Positions 51,468 through 60,534 of a DNA stretch of 64,000 nucleotides are shown here, piece after piece (within the stretch, counting starts at the first letter, position 1; each line of letters begins with the position of its first letter). Location of the stretch: NCBI GenBank assembly GCA_902778115.1, contig CACYWG010000002.1, forward strand, positions 1-64,000, written 5' to 3'. Source of the DNA: Oscillospiraceae bacterium. Its GTDB lineage: Bacteria; Bacillota; Clostridia; Oscillospirales; Oscillospiraceae. Made by a program: the position numbers and the translations under genes. Under the pieces are notes generated by a model. The model was not told where the DNA came from. It ran no database searches and was given only the letters and a program-made list of their open reading frames with translations.

Positions 51468-51504
51468 AAAAACTCCCGGGAGGAACAGCCTCCCGGGAGT
51501 TTTT
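51468..51504. terminator. Bidirectional intrinsic terminator
   Basis: A 16-bp perfect stem (AAAAACTCCCGGGAGG) with loop AACAG lies between converging genes and has A and T runs on both sides. Confidence 0.9.
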
Positions 51505-51506
51505 TG

Positions 51507-52544
51507 TCAGAGTGCGGCCGGTTCAAGCAGCGTCAGGCGCTTTTCGTCACAGTCGATCTCATAGCGCAGGCCAAGCGGAAACAGGCCGATCGGGTAGCTG
51601 TGGCCGACGTTGACGTTATAGAGGATCGGCAGCTCCGGGCGTCCGGCCTCAAAGCCGACGACCTGCCGCAGCACTTCCTTGTAGCTTTCGAATTTGTCCT
51701 CCGCGGCGGGCTTGCCGAAGACGATGCCGCTCACGCGCGACAGGATCCCCTGCGCCTGCAGGCCGCGCAGATTCCAGCGCAGCAGATCGTCCGGCATGTC
51801 CTCCTCGCTGGTTTCCAGCAGCAGGAGTTTTCCCGTCCATTCCTCCGGCTTCGGCCAGATCTCGGTGCCCATCAGCTCGACAAACACGTCCAGGCAGCCG
51901 CCGAGCAGCTCGCCCTCGACCTTTCCGCTGCCCTGCAGGATCTCATAGCCGGTATTGTCCCGGCGTGGCCGCGGGATATTCACGTTTTCTTCCGCCCACA
52001 GCACCTTTTCCTTCTCAAAGGCGCAGAAGGCGCTGCAGGGGATGTCGAGCCGCGGCTGCGGATGAAAGATCGTGCGCTCCATCATGTCGCGCGAATACTC
52101 GTTGATCGACACGTACTCGGCCAGATCGCACATCACGGACAGGCCGTAGTAGGACACGAGACCCGCTTTGTGCATCATGAAGTGGTTGGTCGTCGTATCG
52201 GAAAAGCCGGTGAAGATCTTGGGATTGTCGCGCAGCACGTCAAAATCGATGTACGGCAGCAGGCGGATCGTATCGTCGCCGCCGATGGCGCAGAACACCG
52301 CGCGGATCGAAGGATCGCGAAAGGCGTCCATCAGATCCTGCGCTCGCGCCTCGGGGTGGCGGTAGAGGTAATCTGCGCCGCGCAGCGCGTTCGGCATCAC
52401 CTCGACGCGCAGACCGTAATCCCGCTCCAGGCGCTCTCTGGCGATGTGATACTTGTGGATAAAGGGCGGCTCTCCCAGGATGCCGCTCGAGAGCGACACC
52501 ACGGCGACCTTATCGCCAGGAGACAGGTGTTTCGGTTTTATCAT
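51507..52544 (-). CDS. S66 family serine peptidase (LD-carboxypeptidase / MccF-like)
   Basis: The 345-residue cytoplasmic enzyme has the S66 triad: nucleophile Ser115 in GFSDTT, a glutamate in LLLLETSEED near 246 and a histidine in NVNVGHSYP near 312. The group includes LdcA, which trims tetrapeptides from recycled murein, and MccF, which cleaves microcin C-type antibiotics. The GxSDTT and NVxxGH motifs plus the insert near 170-190 look closer to the MccF-like branch, but I cannot separate the two with certainty. GGGAGG precedes the ATG. A dispersed GGGGCGATTC palindrome lies just upstream. Confidence 0.87.
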   Translation of the reverse strand: MIKPKHLSPGDKVAVVSLSSGILGEPPFIHKYHIARERLERDYGLRVEVMPNALRGADYLYRHPEARAQDLMDAFRDPSIRAVFCAIGGDDTIRLLPYIDFDVLRDNPKIFTGFSDTTTNHFMMHKAGLVSYYGLSVMCDLAEYVSINEYSRDMMERTIFHPQPRLDIPCSAFCAFEKEKVLWAEENVNIPRPRRDNTGYEILQGSGKVEGELLGGCLDVFVELMGTEIWPKPEEWTGKLLLLETSEEDMPDDLLRWNLRGLQAQGILSRVSGIVFGKPAAEDKFESYKEVLRQVVGFEAGRPELPILYNVNVGHSYPIGLFPLGLRYEIDCDEKRLTLLEPAAL

Positions 52545-52581
52545 GGAATGCAGCCTCCCGCCATGATTCTGAAAACGCCGC

Positions 52582-52605
52582 AGGGGCGATTCGTGAATCG
52601 CCCCT
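52582..52605. repeat. Dispersed GGGGCGATTC palindrome
   Basis: AGGGGCGATTC-GT-GAATCGCCCCT is a near-perfect 24-base palindrome in the spacer between the S66 peptidase and HerA-like genes. It is followed by an A-rich degenerate stretch (aaaactaaaaaccaagaactgaaaac). Similar short palindromes are common in spacers of gut Clostridia; only this copy was seen here. Confidence 0.55.
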
Positions 52606-52643
52606 ACATTGCTTCTAAAAACTAAAAACCAAGAACTGAAAAC

Positions 52644-54338
52644 TTATTTTTTATTGCCGAAGAGACCGCGGATGATGCCCGTCGCGCCCGCGCGCATGAC
52701 GCTGCGCAGGGCATTGGTGGCGGCGCGTTTAGCGATAGTGCCTGCCGAGGCAGTCTTGCCGCCGGTCACGGCGTTGACCACGTTGGTGGTGACGCTGCTC
52801 GCGACGGAGCTGGCGGCGTTCTGGGCAGCCTGCTGGAAGACCTTTTTCTTCTTGGCGGCCTCCTTCGCGGCGGCCTTCTCGGCGGCGGCAGCCTCCTTCG
52901 CGGCGGCCTTCGCGGCAGCGGCAGCTTCCCGCTCGGCGGCCTTCTGCGCAGCGGCGGCTTCCTTCGCGGCGGCCTTCTCGGCAGCGGCGGCCTCCTTGGC
53001 GGCCTCCTTCGCGGCGGCGGCGGCCTCCGCCTCCTCCTGCTTCAGGCGCTCGAGCTCGATGTTGGCGCGCACGAGCACCTCGTAAGCGCTCTCGCGGTCG
53101 ACGCTCTGGCGGTACTTCAGCTCGAACTCATCGGCGGCGATGATGCCCTTGACGAAACTCTCCTCGGCCGCGCCCATCAGGCTCTGCGGCGGCAGGATCT
53201 TCGCGCGCTCGACGATGCTGGGCACGCCGTACTCGTCGAGGAAGCTGACGAGCGCCTCGCCGACGCCGAGCTCCATCAGCACGGTCTCGGAGTCGAAGGC
53301 CTCGTTGACGCGGAAGGCCTTGGCGGCTGCGCGGACGGCCTTCATCTCAGCGGGGGTATAGGCGCGCAGGGCATGCTGGACGCGGTTCGAGAGCTGCGCG
53401 AGCACGGCGTCGGGGATGTCCGAAGGGCTCTGGCTGATGAAGTAGACGCCGACGCCCTTGGAGCGGATGAGCTTGATGACCTGCTCGAGCTTCATGACGA
53501 GGGCGCGGTTGGCGTCCTTGAACAGGAGGTGCGCCTCATCGAAGAAGAAGAGCATGCGGGGCTTGTCGAGGTCGCCGACCTCGGGGAGCTTCTCATAAAG
53601 CTCGGTGAGCATCCAGAGCAGGAAGGTGGAGTAGACCAGCGGGCTCTGGATGAGGCGAGTGCTTGTGAGGATGTTGATGTAGCCGCGGCCGTCGAAGTCG
53701 GTGCGCATCCAGTCGCGGATATCGAGGCCGGGCTCGCCGAAGAAGAGCTCGCCGCCCTCGCTCTCAAAGGCCAGCAGCGCGCGCTGGATGGCGCCGACGC
53801 TGGCGGCGGAGACGTTGCCGTAGAGGGTGGTGTACTCGGCGCGGTTTTCGCCGACGTACTGGAGCATGGCACGCAGATCCTTGAGGTCGAGCAGGAGCAG
53901 GCCGTTGTCGTCAGCGACGCGGAAGACGATGTTGAGGACTCCGGTCTGGATTTCGGTCAGGCCGAGCAGGCGGCCGAGCAGGGTCGGGCCCATCTCGGAA
54001 ACGGTGACGCGCACGGGATGGCCGACTTCCCCGAAGATGTCCCAGAAGCGGGTGGGATAGGCCTTGTACTGGAAGCCCTCCAGGCCGAAGCGCTCGATGC
54101 GGCGCTGCATGTCCTCGGTATCGCGGCCCGGACGGCACATGCCGGACAGGTCGCCCTTGATATCGGCCAGGAACACGGGCACGCCCATGTCGGAGAAGGA
54201 CTCCGCCATCACCTTCATGGTGATGGTCTTGCCGGTGCCGGTTGCGCCGGCAATCAGGCCGTGGCGGTTCGCCATCTGCGGCAGCAGGAACAGGTTTTTG
54301 TCAGACTGAGCAAGCCAGATCTTTTGTTCGGAAACCAT
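52644..54338 (-). CDS. HerA-like (DUF853) ATPase with alanine/lysine-rich coil
   Basis: The 564-residue cytoplasmic protein has Walker A GATGTGKT at 31-38 and Walker B MLFFFDEAHL near 264-273, with the DUF853/HerA-type helicase core filling residues 1-420. Residues about 438-505 are a low-complexity helix of AAKEAA/AEKAAA units, probably a long single helix or coiled coil, and the last 55 residues are basic (FQQAAQNAASSVASS through FGNKK). HerA proteins translocate DNA with NurA nuclease; DUF853 members lack a known partner. No nurA is nearby. Confidence 0.88.
   Translation of the reverse strand: MVSEQKIWLAQSDKNLFLLPQMANRHGLIAGATGTGKTITMKVMAESFSDMGVPVFLADIKGDLSGMCRPGRDTEDMQRRIERFGLEGFQYKAYPTRFWDIFGEVGHPVRVTVSEMGPTLLGRLLGLTEIQTGVLNIVFRVADDNGLLLLDLKDLRAMLQYVGENRAEYTTLYGNVSAASVGAIQRALLAFESEGGELFFGEPGLDIRDWMRTDFDGRGYINILTSTRLIQSPLVYSTFLLWMLTELYEKLPEVGDLDKPRMLFFFDEAHLLFKDANRALVMKLEQVIKLIRSKGVGVYFISQSPSDIPDAVLAQLSNRVQHALRAYTPAEMKAVRAAAKAFRVNEAFDSETVLMELGVGEALVSFLDEYGVPSIVERAKILPPQSLMGAAEESFVKGIIAADEFELKYRQSVDRESAYEVLVRANIELERLKQEEAEAAAAAKEAAKEAAAAEKAAAKEAAAAQKAAEREAAAAAKAAAKEAAAAEKAAAKEAAKKKKVFQQAAQNAASSVASSVTTNVVNAVTGGKTASAGTIAKRAATNALRSVMRAGATGIIRGLFGNKK
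52850..53040 (-). repeat. Low-complexity GCG/GCC-rich microrepeat in the HerA-like gene
   Basis: Repeated units of the type gcggcctccttcgcggcggcc (plus strand) encode the alanine/lysine/glutamate helix. The units are similar enough for slippage or recombination to change the helix length between strains. Confidence 0.7.
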
Positions 54339-54410
54339 AGAGAACCCTCCAGTTTAATAGTATGAAATCATCATAACACAGTTTTTTTCGCGGTACAATA
54401 TGAAAGGGCG

Positions 54411-54450
54411 AAAAAACAGCGCATCCCTTCATTGGGATACGCTGTTTTTT
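54411..54450 (-). terminator. Terminator of acpP
   Basis: A 17-bp stem with one mismatch (AAAAAACAGCGCATCCC against GGGATACGCTGTTTTTT) and a six-base loop lies directly after acpP; T-runs flank both sides. Confidence 0.85.
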
Positions 54451-54458
54451 TTGACGCC

Positions 54459-54686
54459 TTACTGCAGCTTCTCGAGGAATTCCACGATCCTCTGCACGGT
54501 GAACAGATTGGCAGCTTCCTCATCGGAAATGCTGACACCGAACTCGTCCTCGATGTTCATGATCAGCTCCACCACGTCCAGGGAGTCGGCGCCGAGATCG
54601 TCGATGAGGTTGGTCTCCATCGTGATCTTGTCGGGGTCGAGCTCAAACTGGGCGGCCAGCGCGTCTCTCACTTTTTCAAAATACAT
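54459..54686 (-). CDS. acpP: Acyl carrier protein
   Basis: The 75-residue acidic protein carries acyl chains in fatty-acid synthesis. The phosphopantetheine site is Ser35 in GADSLD, and helices II and III (VVELIMNIEDEFGVSI) are typical. GGAGG is eight bases ahead of the ATG. It is a single-gene unit here with no fab genes beside it. Confidence 0.96.
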   Translation of the reverse strand: MYFEKVRDALAAQFELDPDKITMETNLIDDLGADSLDVVELIMNIEDEFGVSISDEEAANLFTVQRIVEFLEKLQ

Positions 54687-54898
54687 AAATCATACCTCCG
54701 ATGTGCCTGTGCGGCGCATAAAGTTTTGACAAGTTTAGAAGGAAACAACGATTCGGCCGGCAAGAGCGATTTCCGAAAGATTTTGTGTTCTGATGATGGC
54801 TCTTTTTCGCAGGAATACGTTTGTATTTCAAGAAAAAGCGACGAAATCAGAGCGCAAAAGATCCGGAAAGCGCCGCCGGCGGCCGGATCGGCGTTTCC

Positions 54899-55732
54899 TC
54901 AGGCCCACTCGCGGCTCTGGGGCTTGTTGCTGGGCTGCTCGGGCTTGACATAGCTCACCACGACGCGGCGGTTGGGCTCGACGCCGGTGGAGGAGGTGGT
55001 CACGCCCTCGTAGTTCTGCAGCGCGGTGTGGATGACGTGGCGCTCATAGGAATTCATCGGTTCGAGAGCCATGCTGCGCTTGTACTTGATGGCCTTTTCC
55101 GCCATCTTTTCCGCCAGCTTCGTCAGGCTCTCCTCGCGCTTGCTGCGGTAGCTCTCCGCATCCACGCTGATATGCATATGCTTGTCGCTGCCGCGATTGA
55201 CCACATAGTTGGTCAGGTGCTGGATGGCGTCCAGGGTCTCTCCGCGGCGGCCGATGATGGCGCCCATACCGCCGCCGGTGAGGTTGACGTTCACGCCGCC
55301 GTTGTCGCGGGGGCTGATTTCAATGCCGGCCTTGACGTTCATGCGCTCCAGCAGCCCGCTGAGAAAGCTGCGGATCGCCGCATACTCGGGGTTCTCGTCC
55401 TCGGGCGCTTCGGGCTCCGCGGCCTTCGGCTCTTCGGCGGCGGGCGCGGGCTCTGCGGCCTTCTGTACCGCCTCGGTCTTCTCGGCCTTCGGCTCCACTG
55501 CGGGACGGGCGGGCTTCACCGGCTCCGGAACGGCTTCGGGCTCCGGATCGGGCGCCTCATAGCTGACGCGGATCACTGCGGGAGCCGCGCCGATGCCCAG
55601 GAAGCCGGACTTGGGCAGCTCCAGGATCTCATACTCATAGGCCATCGAGTCCCGGTCGATCCCAAGCTCCGCCAGGGCCGCGGCGAGAGCCTCGTCCACG
55701 GTCTTGCCGCGCTTTTCCAAAGTTTTTGTCAT
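54899..55732 (-). CDS. jag: RNA-binding protein Jag/KhpB
   Basis: The 277-residue protein has an N-terminal Jag domain (1-52, EILELPKSGFLGIG), an acidic proline/alanine-rich linker (about 60-125), a KH domain (about 130-205, with the GGMGAIIGRRGETL loop) and a C-terminal R3H domain (about 210-265, ERHVIH). This is the usual KhpB layout next to yidC. ATG 55732 is preceded by AAGGA. The last gene of the rpmH-rnpA-yidD-yidC-jag block. Confidence 0.95.
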   Translation of the reverse strand: MTKTLEKRGKTVDEALAAALAELGIDRDSMAYEYEILELPKSGFLGIGAAPAVIRVSYEAPDPEPEAVPEPVKPARPAVEPKAEKTEAVQKAAEPAPAAEEPKAAEPEAPEDENPEYAAIRSFLSGLLERMNVKAGIEISPRDNGGVNVNLTGGGMGAIIGRRGETLDAIQHLTNYVVNRGSDKHMHISVDAESYRSKREESLTKLAEKMAEKAIKYKRSMALEPMNSYERHVIHTALQNYEGVTTSSTGVEPNRRVVVSYVKPEQPSNKPQSREWA

Positions 55733-55757
55733 AATATCCTTACACTCCTGTGTTTGC

Positions 55758-57086
55758 TCATTCTTCGGCCGGGGCGTCCGCGCTCTCGTCGATGGCGGGA
55801 GCATCCTCGGAAGCCTGGGCTGCCAGAGCGGTGGCCTCCTCGGCCGCCTCCGGATTGGTAAAACGATCCTCTACGTAGGCGCGGCCGCGGGCATAGCGGC
55901 GGTTGCCGACCTGGGAGGCGGGTTTCTCCGTCTCCTGGATGCCGAGCCGCTCGCGGCGCGCGGCGCGGTCGGCCCGGTCAAGGGCGGCTTTGCGCTCGTC
56001 GCTCTTCTGCTTCTCGCTGGCCTGGATCTTCTTCTTGCTGGTGTTGACGTTCTGCTCGGTCTTGCCCTCGGCGCGCAGGCGCTCGGTCTCCAGGCGCTTG
56101 GCCTCCAGCTCACGCTCACGCGCGCTGCGGTTGGCCTCGCGGATCACGTCCTCTTCGTCGATCTTCCTCTTGAGGACCAGGGTCAGGAGCACGTCGCGGA
56201 TCATGCCGAAGAGGCTGTTGGCGATCCAGTACACGCCCATGGAGGCAGGCATGATATAGCAGAACCAGACGCTCATCAGAGGCATCATCAGGTTCATGCC
56301 CTTCATCATGCCCTGCGACTGGTCGTTGCCGGAGGTCGCGGGCTGGGGGTTCATCTTGGTGGAGACCTGCATGCTCAGCCAAGAGGCGAGCGCAGAGACG
56401 ATCGGGATCAGGAACAGGCCGATGGCCGCCCAGGTATAGGGGCCCTGCCAGAGGGTCCGGAAATTCGGCGTGGCGCCGAGATCGATCCCGAGGGCGCTCA
56501 GGTCCATATCGACCAGCTTGCTGAGATCGAGCGCGTTGCCGGCGGAGTCGGTCATCGTGCTCAGCGCCGCCAGAGCCTCGTCCTTGAACTGATGGAAGAG
56601 GTTGGTCAGCTCGATCTGGACATAGAAGGAGGAGCGGCCGCTGCTGGCCAGTTCCAGCCCCTTCTGGTTGGTGAAGAAATCCTTCAGCGCCTCCACGACG
56701 GCCTCGCCGGCGCGCGGGCTGGAAGCATACATCATGCGGCTGATGGGCATGATGACGATGCGGTAGATCGGGATGATCAGGAACATCGGCAGCAGCGACC
56801 ACAGGCAGCCGGACATCGGATTGATGCCCTCCTCCTGATAGAGCTTCTGCATCTCGGCGTTGAGCTGCTGCTGATTGCCCGCGTGACGCTTCTGCAGTTC
56901 CTGGATGCGCGGCTGCAGGCGGGCGGTGCGCATGGTGCTCTTCTTGCTTTTGGCCATGAACGGGGCAAGGACCAGGTTGATGACGAGAGAGAAGAGGACC
57001 AGCGCCAGGCCGTAGTTGCCGGTCAGGTTATAGAACCAGACCATCAGTTTGGCGAACGGCCAGGAAAGGTATTCCCAAAAAGACAT
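55758..57086 (-). CDS. yidC: Membrane protein insertase YidC
   Basis: The 442-residue insertase has five core membrane helices: N-terminal (about 22-44), the hairpin region and helices near 100-120, 215-240, 275-295 and 300-320. The cytoplasmic coiled loop RLQPRIQELQKRHAGNQQQL follows helix one. A basic then acidic C-terminal tail of about 120 residues (KRKIDEEDVIREAN through DAPAEE) is longer than in many Firmicutes and may bind ribosomes. AGGAG precedes the ATG. Confidence 0.95.
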   Translation of the reverse strand: MSFWEYLSWPFAKLMVWFYNLTGNYGLALVLFSLVINLVLAPFMAKSKKSTMRTARLQPRIQELQKRHAGNQQQLNAEMQKLYQEEGINPMSGCLWSLLPMFLIIPIYRIVIMPISRMMYASSPRAGEAVVEALKDFFTNQKGLELASSGRSSFYVQIELTNLFHQFKDEALAALSTMTDSAGNALDLSKLVDMDLSALGIDLGATPNFRTLWQGPYTWAAIGLFLIPIVSALASWLSMQVSTKMNPQPATSGNDQSQGMMKGMNLMMPLMSVWFCYIMPASMGVYWIANSLFGMIRDVLLTLVLKRKIDEEDVIREANRSARERELEAKRLETERLRAEGKTEQNVNTSKKKIQASEKQKSDERKAALDRADRAARRERLGIQETEKPASQVGNRRYARGRAYVEDRFTNPEAAEEATALAAQASEDAPAIDESADAPAEE

Positions 57087-57095
57087 AGCTAGCTC

Positions 57096-57332
57096 CTAAA
57101 CTTTTGTTTTTGGCTCGGGGACGGGGTCATAGATGCCGCGCTTCCCGTGATAGAAGGGATGGCAGCAGCAGATGCGCTTTGTCGCCATCCAGCCGCCCCG
57201 GAGGGCGCCGTAGCGTTCGATGGCGGTCAGCGCGTAGTTCGAGCAGGTGGGCATGAAGCGGCAGCAGGGCGGGCGCGCCGGAGAGAGATAACGCTGGTAA
57301 AAGCGGATCAGCCAGATGAGTACCCGTTTCAC
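57096..57332 (-). CDS. yidD: Membrane protein insertion efficiency factor YidD
   Basis: The 78-residue protein shows the YidD core [25 protein letters not shown] in part (three conserved cysteines near residues 23, 24 and 30) and [15 protein letters not shown] near the end. Start is GTG overlapping the rnpA stop (GTGA). It sits between rnpA and yidC as in most bacteria. Confidence 0.95.
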   Translation of the reverse strand: MKRVLIWLIRFYQRYLSPARPPCCRFMPTCSNYALTAIERYGALRGGWMATKRICCCHPFYHGKRGIYDPVPEPKTKV

Positions 57333-57676
57333 GCGTTTTCCTCCTTCAGCAGTCCGAGCTTGCCGCAGGCGGCGAGGAACGAGGCTTCGAGCTTCCGATA
57401 GGGCACGTTGACGCTGCGTCCGCGGGCGACGAGCACCATGTCGTAGCCCTGCTTGAGCGCCGGCTCATGAAGCCGGACGATCTCCCGCAGGCGGCGGCGG
57501 ACACGGTTGCGCACCACGGCGTGGCCGAGCTTGACGGACACGGTGTAGCCCAGGCGGTTCTCCCCGCGCCGGTTCGGGCGGCAGTAGAGGACCATGTAGG
57601 GCGTGGCCGCGCTCTTTCCCTTGGCGTAAAGGCGCCGGAAATCACTGTTCTTTTTCAGCGTACGCCGGACGTTCAA
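57329..57676 (-). CDS. rnpA: Ribonuclease P protein component
   Basis: The 115-residue protein assists the RNase P RNA in tRNA 5' processing. The RNR motif [13 protein letters not shown] near residues 52-64 and the N-terminal [14 protein letters not shown] are diagnostic. Start is TTG at 57676, with GAGGTG seven bases upstream; the frame continues further upstream without a start signal. It overlaps yidD by four bases. Confidence 0.94.
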   Translation of the reverse strand: MNVRRTLKKNSDFRRLYAKGKSAATPYMVLYCRPNRRGENRLGYTVSVKLGHAVVRNRVRRRLREIVRLHEPALKQGYDMVLVARGRSVNVPYRKLEASFLAACGKLGLLKEENA

Positions 57677-57769
57677 AGACTTGCACCTCGTTTTGCTGCA
57701 CAAACACCGATAGGGCGGATCACTCCGCCCTGAAAAAACCATGTGTGTTTGACCTGCTCATGAGTGGGA

Positions 57770-57904
57770 TCAGTAGCTGAGCTTGGCTCTGCCCTTCGCT
57801 CTGCGGCGGGCCAGGACCTTGCGGCCGTTCGCAGTCTTCATTCTCTTGCGGAAGCCGTGCTCTTTCTTGCGCTGGAGCTTCTTGGGCTGGTAGGTACGAA
57901 GCAT
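57770..57904 (-). CDS. rpmH: Ribosomal protein L34
   Basis: Translation of the minus strand from the ATG at 57904 gives a 44-residue basic protein: [20 protein letters not shown] at the start and KGRAKLSY at the end, an exact L34 in length and sequence. AAGGAGTGC lies about ten bases upstream. It heads the rpmH-rnpA-yidD-yidC-jag block, which in many bacteria borders dnaA and oriC; here dnaA does not follow upstream, so this is not the origin in view. Confidence 0.97.
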   Translation of the reverse strand: MLRTYQPKKLQRKKEHGFRKRMKTANGRKVLARRRAKGRAKLSY

Positions 57905-57977
57905 TTTTCTCTGCACTCCTTTCAGGCGTAATACTCAACATCGAAGAGGAAGCTCTCCGAAGTAGTTGACAAAAAAT

Positions 57978-58003
57978 CACCCGGCGGCCAATACCGCCGG
58001 GTG
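57978..58003 (-). terminator. Hairpin with T-run at the rpmH promoter, terminator of the antiporter gene or attenuator
   Basis: CACCCGGCGG and its complement close a six-base loop; on the minus strand it is followed by ATTTTTTG. It lies after the antiporter gene and starts within about four bases of the expected rpmH transcription start. Confidence 0.75.
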
Positions 58004-58006
58004 GCT

Positions 58007-58035
58007 ATTATAAATAAAAAATGTCAATCTGTCAA
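58007..58035 (-). promoter_or_regulatory. Promoter of rpmH
   Basis: Perfect TTGACA (58030-58035) and perfect TATAAT (58007-58012) on the minus strand with a 17-base spacer. The terminator-like hairpin begins almost at the predicted +1. Confidence 0.85.
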
Positions 58036-58051
58036 CAAAAACTTGTCTGCC

Positions 58052-59347
58052 TCAGCGATTCTTCGCGGCGGCCTCGGCCAGCTTCCGCGCGCGGCGGGTA
58101 AGCACCTCCTGGCTGCGGGGCTGGATGTCCCCGGCCTTCGTCAGCGCCCACTTGGTCAGCAGCGGGCCGACCAGCTCGTAGATCAGCACGGCGAAAAGCA
58201 CGATGTTGCGGATCATCGGACCGTCGCCGGGGAGCTTGGCGGCCGTGACGCACATGCCCAGGGCCACGCCAGCCTGCGGCAGCAGCGTGATGCCCAGGTA
58301 GCGGATCACCTTGTCGCTGCAGTGCACCAGCCGCGCCGACTCGCGCGCGCCTAAGTACTTGCCGGCCGAGCGGGTGAGAATGTAGATCAGGCCGATCAGA
58401 ACGGCGCTGCCCTTGGCGAACACGCCGAGCTCCAGCTCCGCGCCGGAGATGACGAAGAACAGCACCATCAGCGGCGCAGACCATTTGTCCGCACGGCTCA
58501 TGATCTCCTCCGACAGCGGGCAGAGATTGCAGAAGACGCTGCCCATCATCATGCACACCAGCAGTGACGAGAAGCTGATCATCACCGGGCCCGCCGGGAT
58601 GCGCAGCATGGACAGGGCCACCGTGACGAACACGAAGCCGATAGTCATGGCCAGGCGGTTGGTGTTGGAGTGGAAGAGCTTTTCCAGCTCCGTCAGCGCG
58701 ATGCCGGCAAGCGTGCCGAGCAGCAGCGAGCCGAGGATCTCGATCAGCGGATCGACCACGATGGAGATCAGATCCACCGCGCCCGCACTCAGCGCCTTGG
58801 CAATGCCAAAGGATACGGCGAAGAGCACGAGACCTACCGCGTCGTCCAGAGCGACGATCGGCAGCAGCAGATCGGTCACCGGGCCCTTGGCCTTGTACTG
58901 GCGCACGACCATCAGGGTCGCTGCCGGCGCCGTGGCAGCGGCGATGGCGCCGAGCGTGATGGCCGCAGGGACGGAGAGCGCCTGCGGCGCGACGAGGCAC
59001 ACCAGCAGCAGCGCCGCATCCACCAGCAGCGTCGCGGCCACGGCCTGCAGCACGCCGATCACCAGCGCCTGCTTGCCGGTCTCACGCAACTGCGAGAGGC
59101 GAAATTCATTGCCGATCGAAAAAGCGATAAAGCCCAGGGCCACCAGGGAGATGAGGTTCAGACCCTCCAGCTCCTCGGCGCTGCCGAAGCCGAGGCCCGG
59201 GATATGCAGCGCGCCGATGCAGCAGGGGCCGATCAGCACGCCGGCGATCAGATAAGAGGTCACGTCGGGCAGCTTGAGCTTGCCCAGCAGACGGGTCATC
59301 ATCAGGCCCGCAAACATCGCGACAGATAAAGACAGCAGTTCAGACAT
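58052..59347 (-). CDS. Cation:proton antiporter (CPA2/KefB-like)
   Basis: The 431-residue polytopic protein has about 12 helices and belongs to the Na+/H+ exchanger fold: [16 protein letters not shown] near residues 26-41, [11 protein letters not shown] near 72-82 and the ion-site region [10 protein letters not shown] with [14 protein letters not shown] near 138-176, where the DD pair is the expected ion-binding site. The C-terminus is a short basic tail with no RCK/TrkA-N domain, so no nucleotide gating is seen. The ion (Na+ or K+) cannot be decided. AGAAGG precedes the ATG. Confidence 0.88.
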   Translation of the reverse strand: MSELLSLSVAMFAGLMMTRLLGKLKLPDVTSYLIAGVLIGPCCIGALHIPGLGFGSAEELEGLNLISLVALGFIAFSIGNEFRLSQLRETGKQALVIGVLQAVAATLLVDAALLLVCLVAPQALSVPAAITLGAIAAATAPAATLMVVRQYKAKGPVTDLLLPIVALDDAVGLVLFAVSFGIAKALSAGAVDLISIVVDPLIEILGSLLLGTLAGIALTELEKLFHSNTNRLAMTIGFVFVTVALSMLRIPAGPVMISFSSLLVCMMMGSVFCNLCPLSEEIMSRADKWSAPLMVLFFVISGAELELGVFAKGSAVLIGLIYILTRSAGKYLGARESARLVHCSDKVIRYLGITLLPQAGVALGMCVTAAKLPGDGPMIRNIVLFAVLIYELVGPLLTKWALTKAGDIQPRSQEVLTRRARKLAEAAAKNR

Positions 59348-59487
59348 GGTTCAACCTTCTTTCAAGCCGCGCTATTATAGACCCCCTTCCCGCATTTTGC
59401 AAGAGGGCCGTGGATTTTTTTCTGCCGAACGCCGGGGCGGCGGCGCTCATAGGATGGAGCAAGTTTTCGATCCGAGGAGGAAAGTCG

Positions 59488-60450
59488 ATGCTGATTATCC
59501 AGAAATTCGGCGGCAGCTCGCTGGCAGGTCCCGAACGCCTGCGCCGCGCCGCTTCGATCATATCCGCCGCCCGCCGCCAGGGGCACGCGGTCATCGCCGT
59601 CGTGTCCGCGATGGGAGATACCACCGACGACCTGCTGGCGCTGGCCCATACCTTGACCCCCGATCCGCCGCCCCGGGAGCTGGACGCACTGCTCGGCACC
59701 GGCGAACAGCAGTCCGCGGCGCTGCTCGCCATCACGCTCGACAGCATCGGCGAGCCCGCCCGCTCCCTCTCGGGCGCCCAGGCCGGGATCTTTGCCGCCG
59801 GTGTGCACGGGGACGGGCGCATTGCGCTGATGCTGCCGCGCAGACTGCTGGAGACGCTGGAAGAGGAGCGCGTGGCCGTGGTCTGCGGCTTTCAAGGCCT
59901 GGACGCCGAGGGCGATCTCATCACGCTCGGGCGCGGCGGCTCCGACACCAGCGCCGTGGCCATCGCGGCGGCGCTGCGCGCCGACCGCTGCGAGATCTAT
60001 ACCGACGTAGACGGCATCTACACCGCCGATCCGCGCGTTTTGCCGGAGGCGCGCTATCTGCCGGCCATCGACTATGAGGATATGCTGCGTCTGGCCGAGG
60101 CGGGCTCGCAGGTGCTGCACGACCGCTCGGTGCGCCTGGCGATGGAGCAGGGCGTGACGATCACGCTGCGCTCCTCCTTCACCGGGGAGGGCGGCTCCGT
60201 GGTGCGCCGCCTGGACGAATCCGAGCGCCCGCCCTACGCAGGGCTGACGCGCAACCCGGAGGCCGGCACCCTGACCCTGGTCGGCCGGGACGCCGGGGCC
60301 GAGGGGCTGTCCCGCCTGGTGCTGGCGCTGGCTGAAGAGGGCCTGCCCGTGCTTGGCGGCACGCTGGGCGAGGGCTTTTTGCGCGTGCAGCTGCCGAATG
60401 ACCGGCTGGAGGAGGGCATGCGCCTCTGCCACCGCCTGTTTTTGGCTTAA
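59488..60450 (+). CDS. Short aspartate kinase-like amino-acid kinase
   Basis: The 320-residue protein has the amino-acid kinase fold with KFGGSS at residues 6-11, the [16 protein letters not shown] substrate loop near 152-167 and the [13 protein letters not shown] stretch near 173-185, all aspartokinase marks. After the kinase domain (to about 240) only about 80 residues remain, enough for one ACT-like unit, where usual LysC has two. Feedback control may be altered or absent. AGGAGG precedes ATG 59488. It stands alone with no other lysine or threonine genes nearby. Confidence 0.85.
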   Translation: MLIIQKFGGSSLAGPERLRRAASIISAARRQGHAVIAVVSAMGDTTDDLLALAHTLTPDPPPRELDALLGTGEQQSAALLAITLDSIGEPARSLSGAQAGIFAAGVHGDGRIALMLPRRLLETLEEERVAVVCGFQGLDAEGDLITLGRGGSDTSAVAIAAALRADRCEIYTDVDGIYTADPRVLPEARYLPAIDYEDMLRLAEAGSQVLHDRSVRLAMEQGVTITLRSSFTGEGGSVVRRLDESERPPYAGLTRNPEAGTLTLVGRDAGAEGLSRLVLALAEEGLPVLGGTLGEGFLRVQLPNDRLEEGMRLCHRLFLA

Positions 60451-60473
60451 TGCTTAAGATCTTGCCGCCCGGT

Positions 60474-60502
60474 TTGCAATATGCTGCCGAATGTGATATG
60501 CT
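60474..60502 (+). promoter_or_regulatory. Promoter of the lipoprotein gene
   Basis: TTGCAA (60474-60479) and TATGCT (60497-60502) with a 17-base spacer; TGA just before makes it an extended -10. It lies 33 bases ahead of the start. Confidence 0.65.
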
Positions 60503-60534
60503 GAAAACTATCATCTGAACGGACAGGAGCACTT

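Noticed and set aside
52454..52462. A perfect DnaA-box nonamer (TGTGGATAA)
   Set aside because: It is a single copy inside the S66 peptidase coding region; no cluster of boxes or AT-rich unwinding region surrounds it.
57770..58051. Replication origin beside rpmH
   Set aside because: The rpmH-rnpA block often borders dnaA and oriC, but here an antiporter gene follows and no DnaA-box cluster is present.
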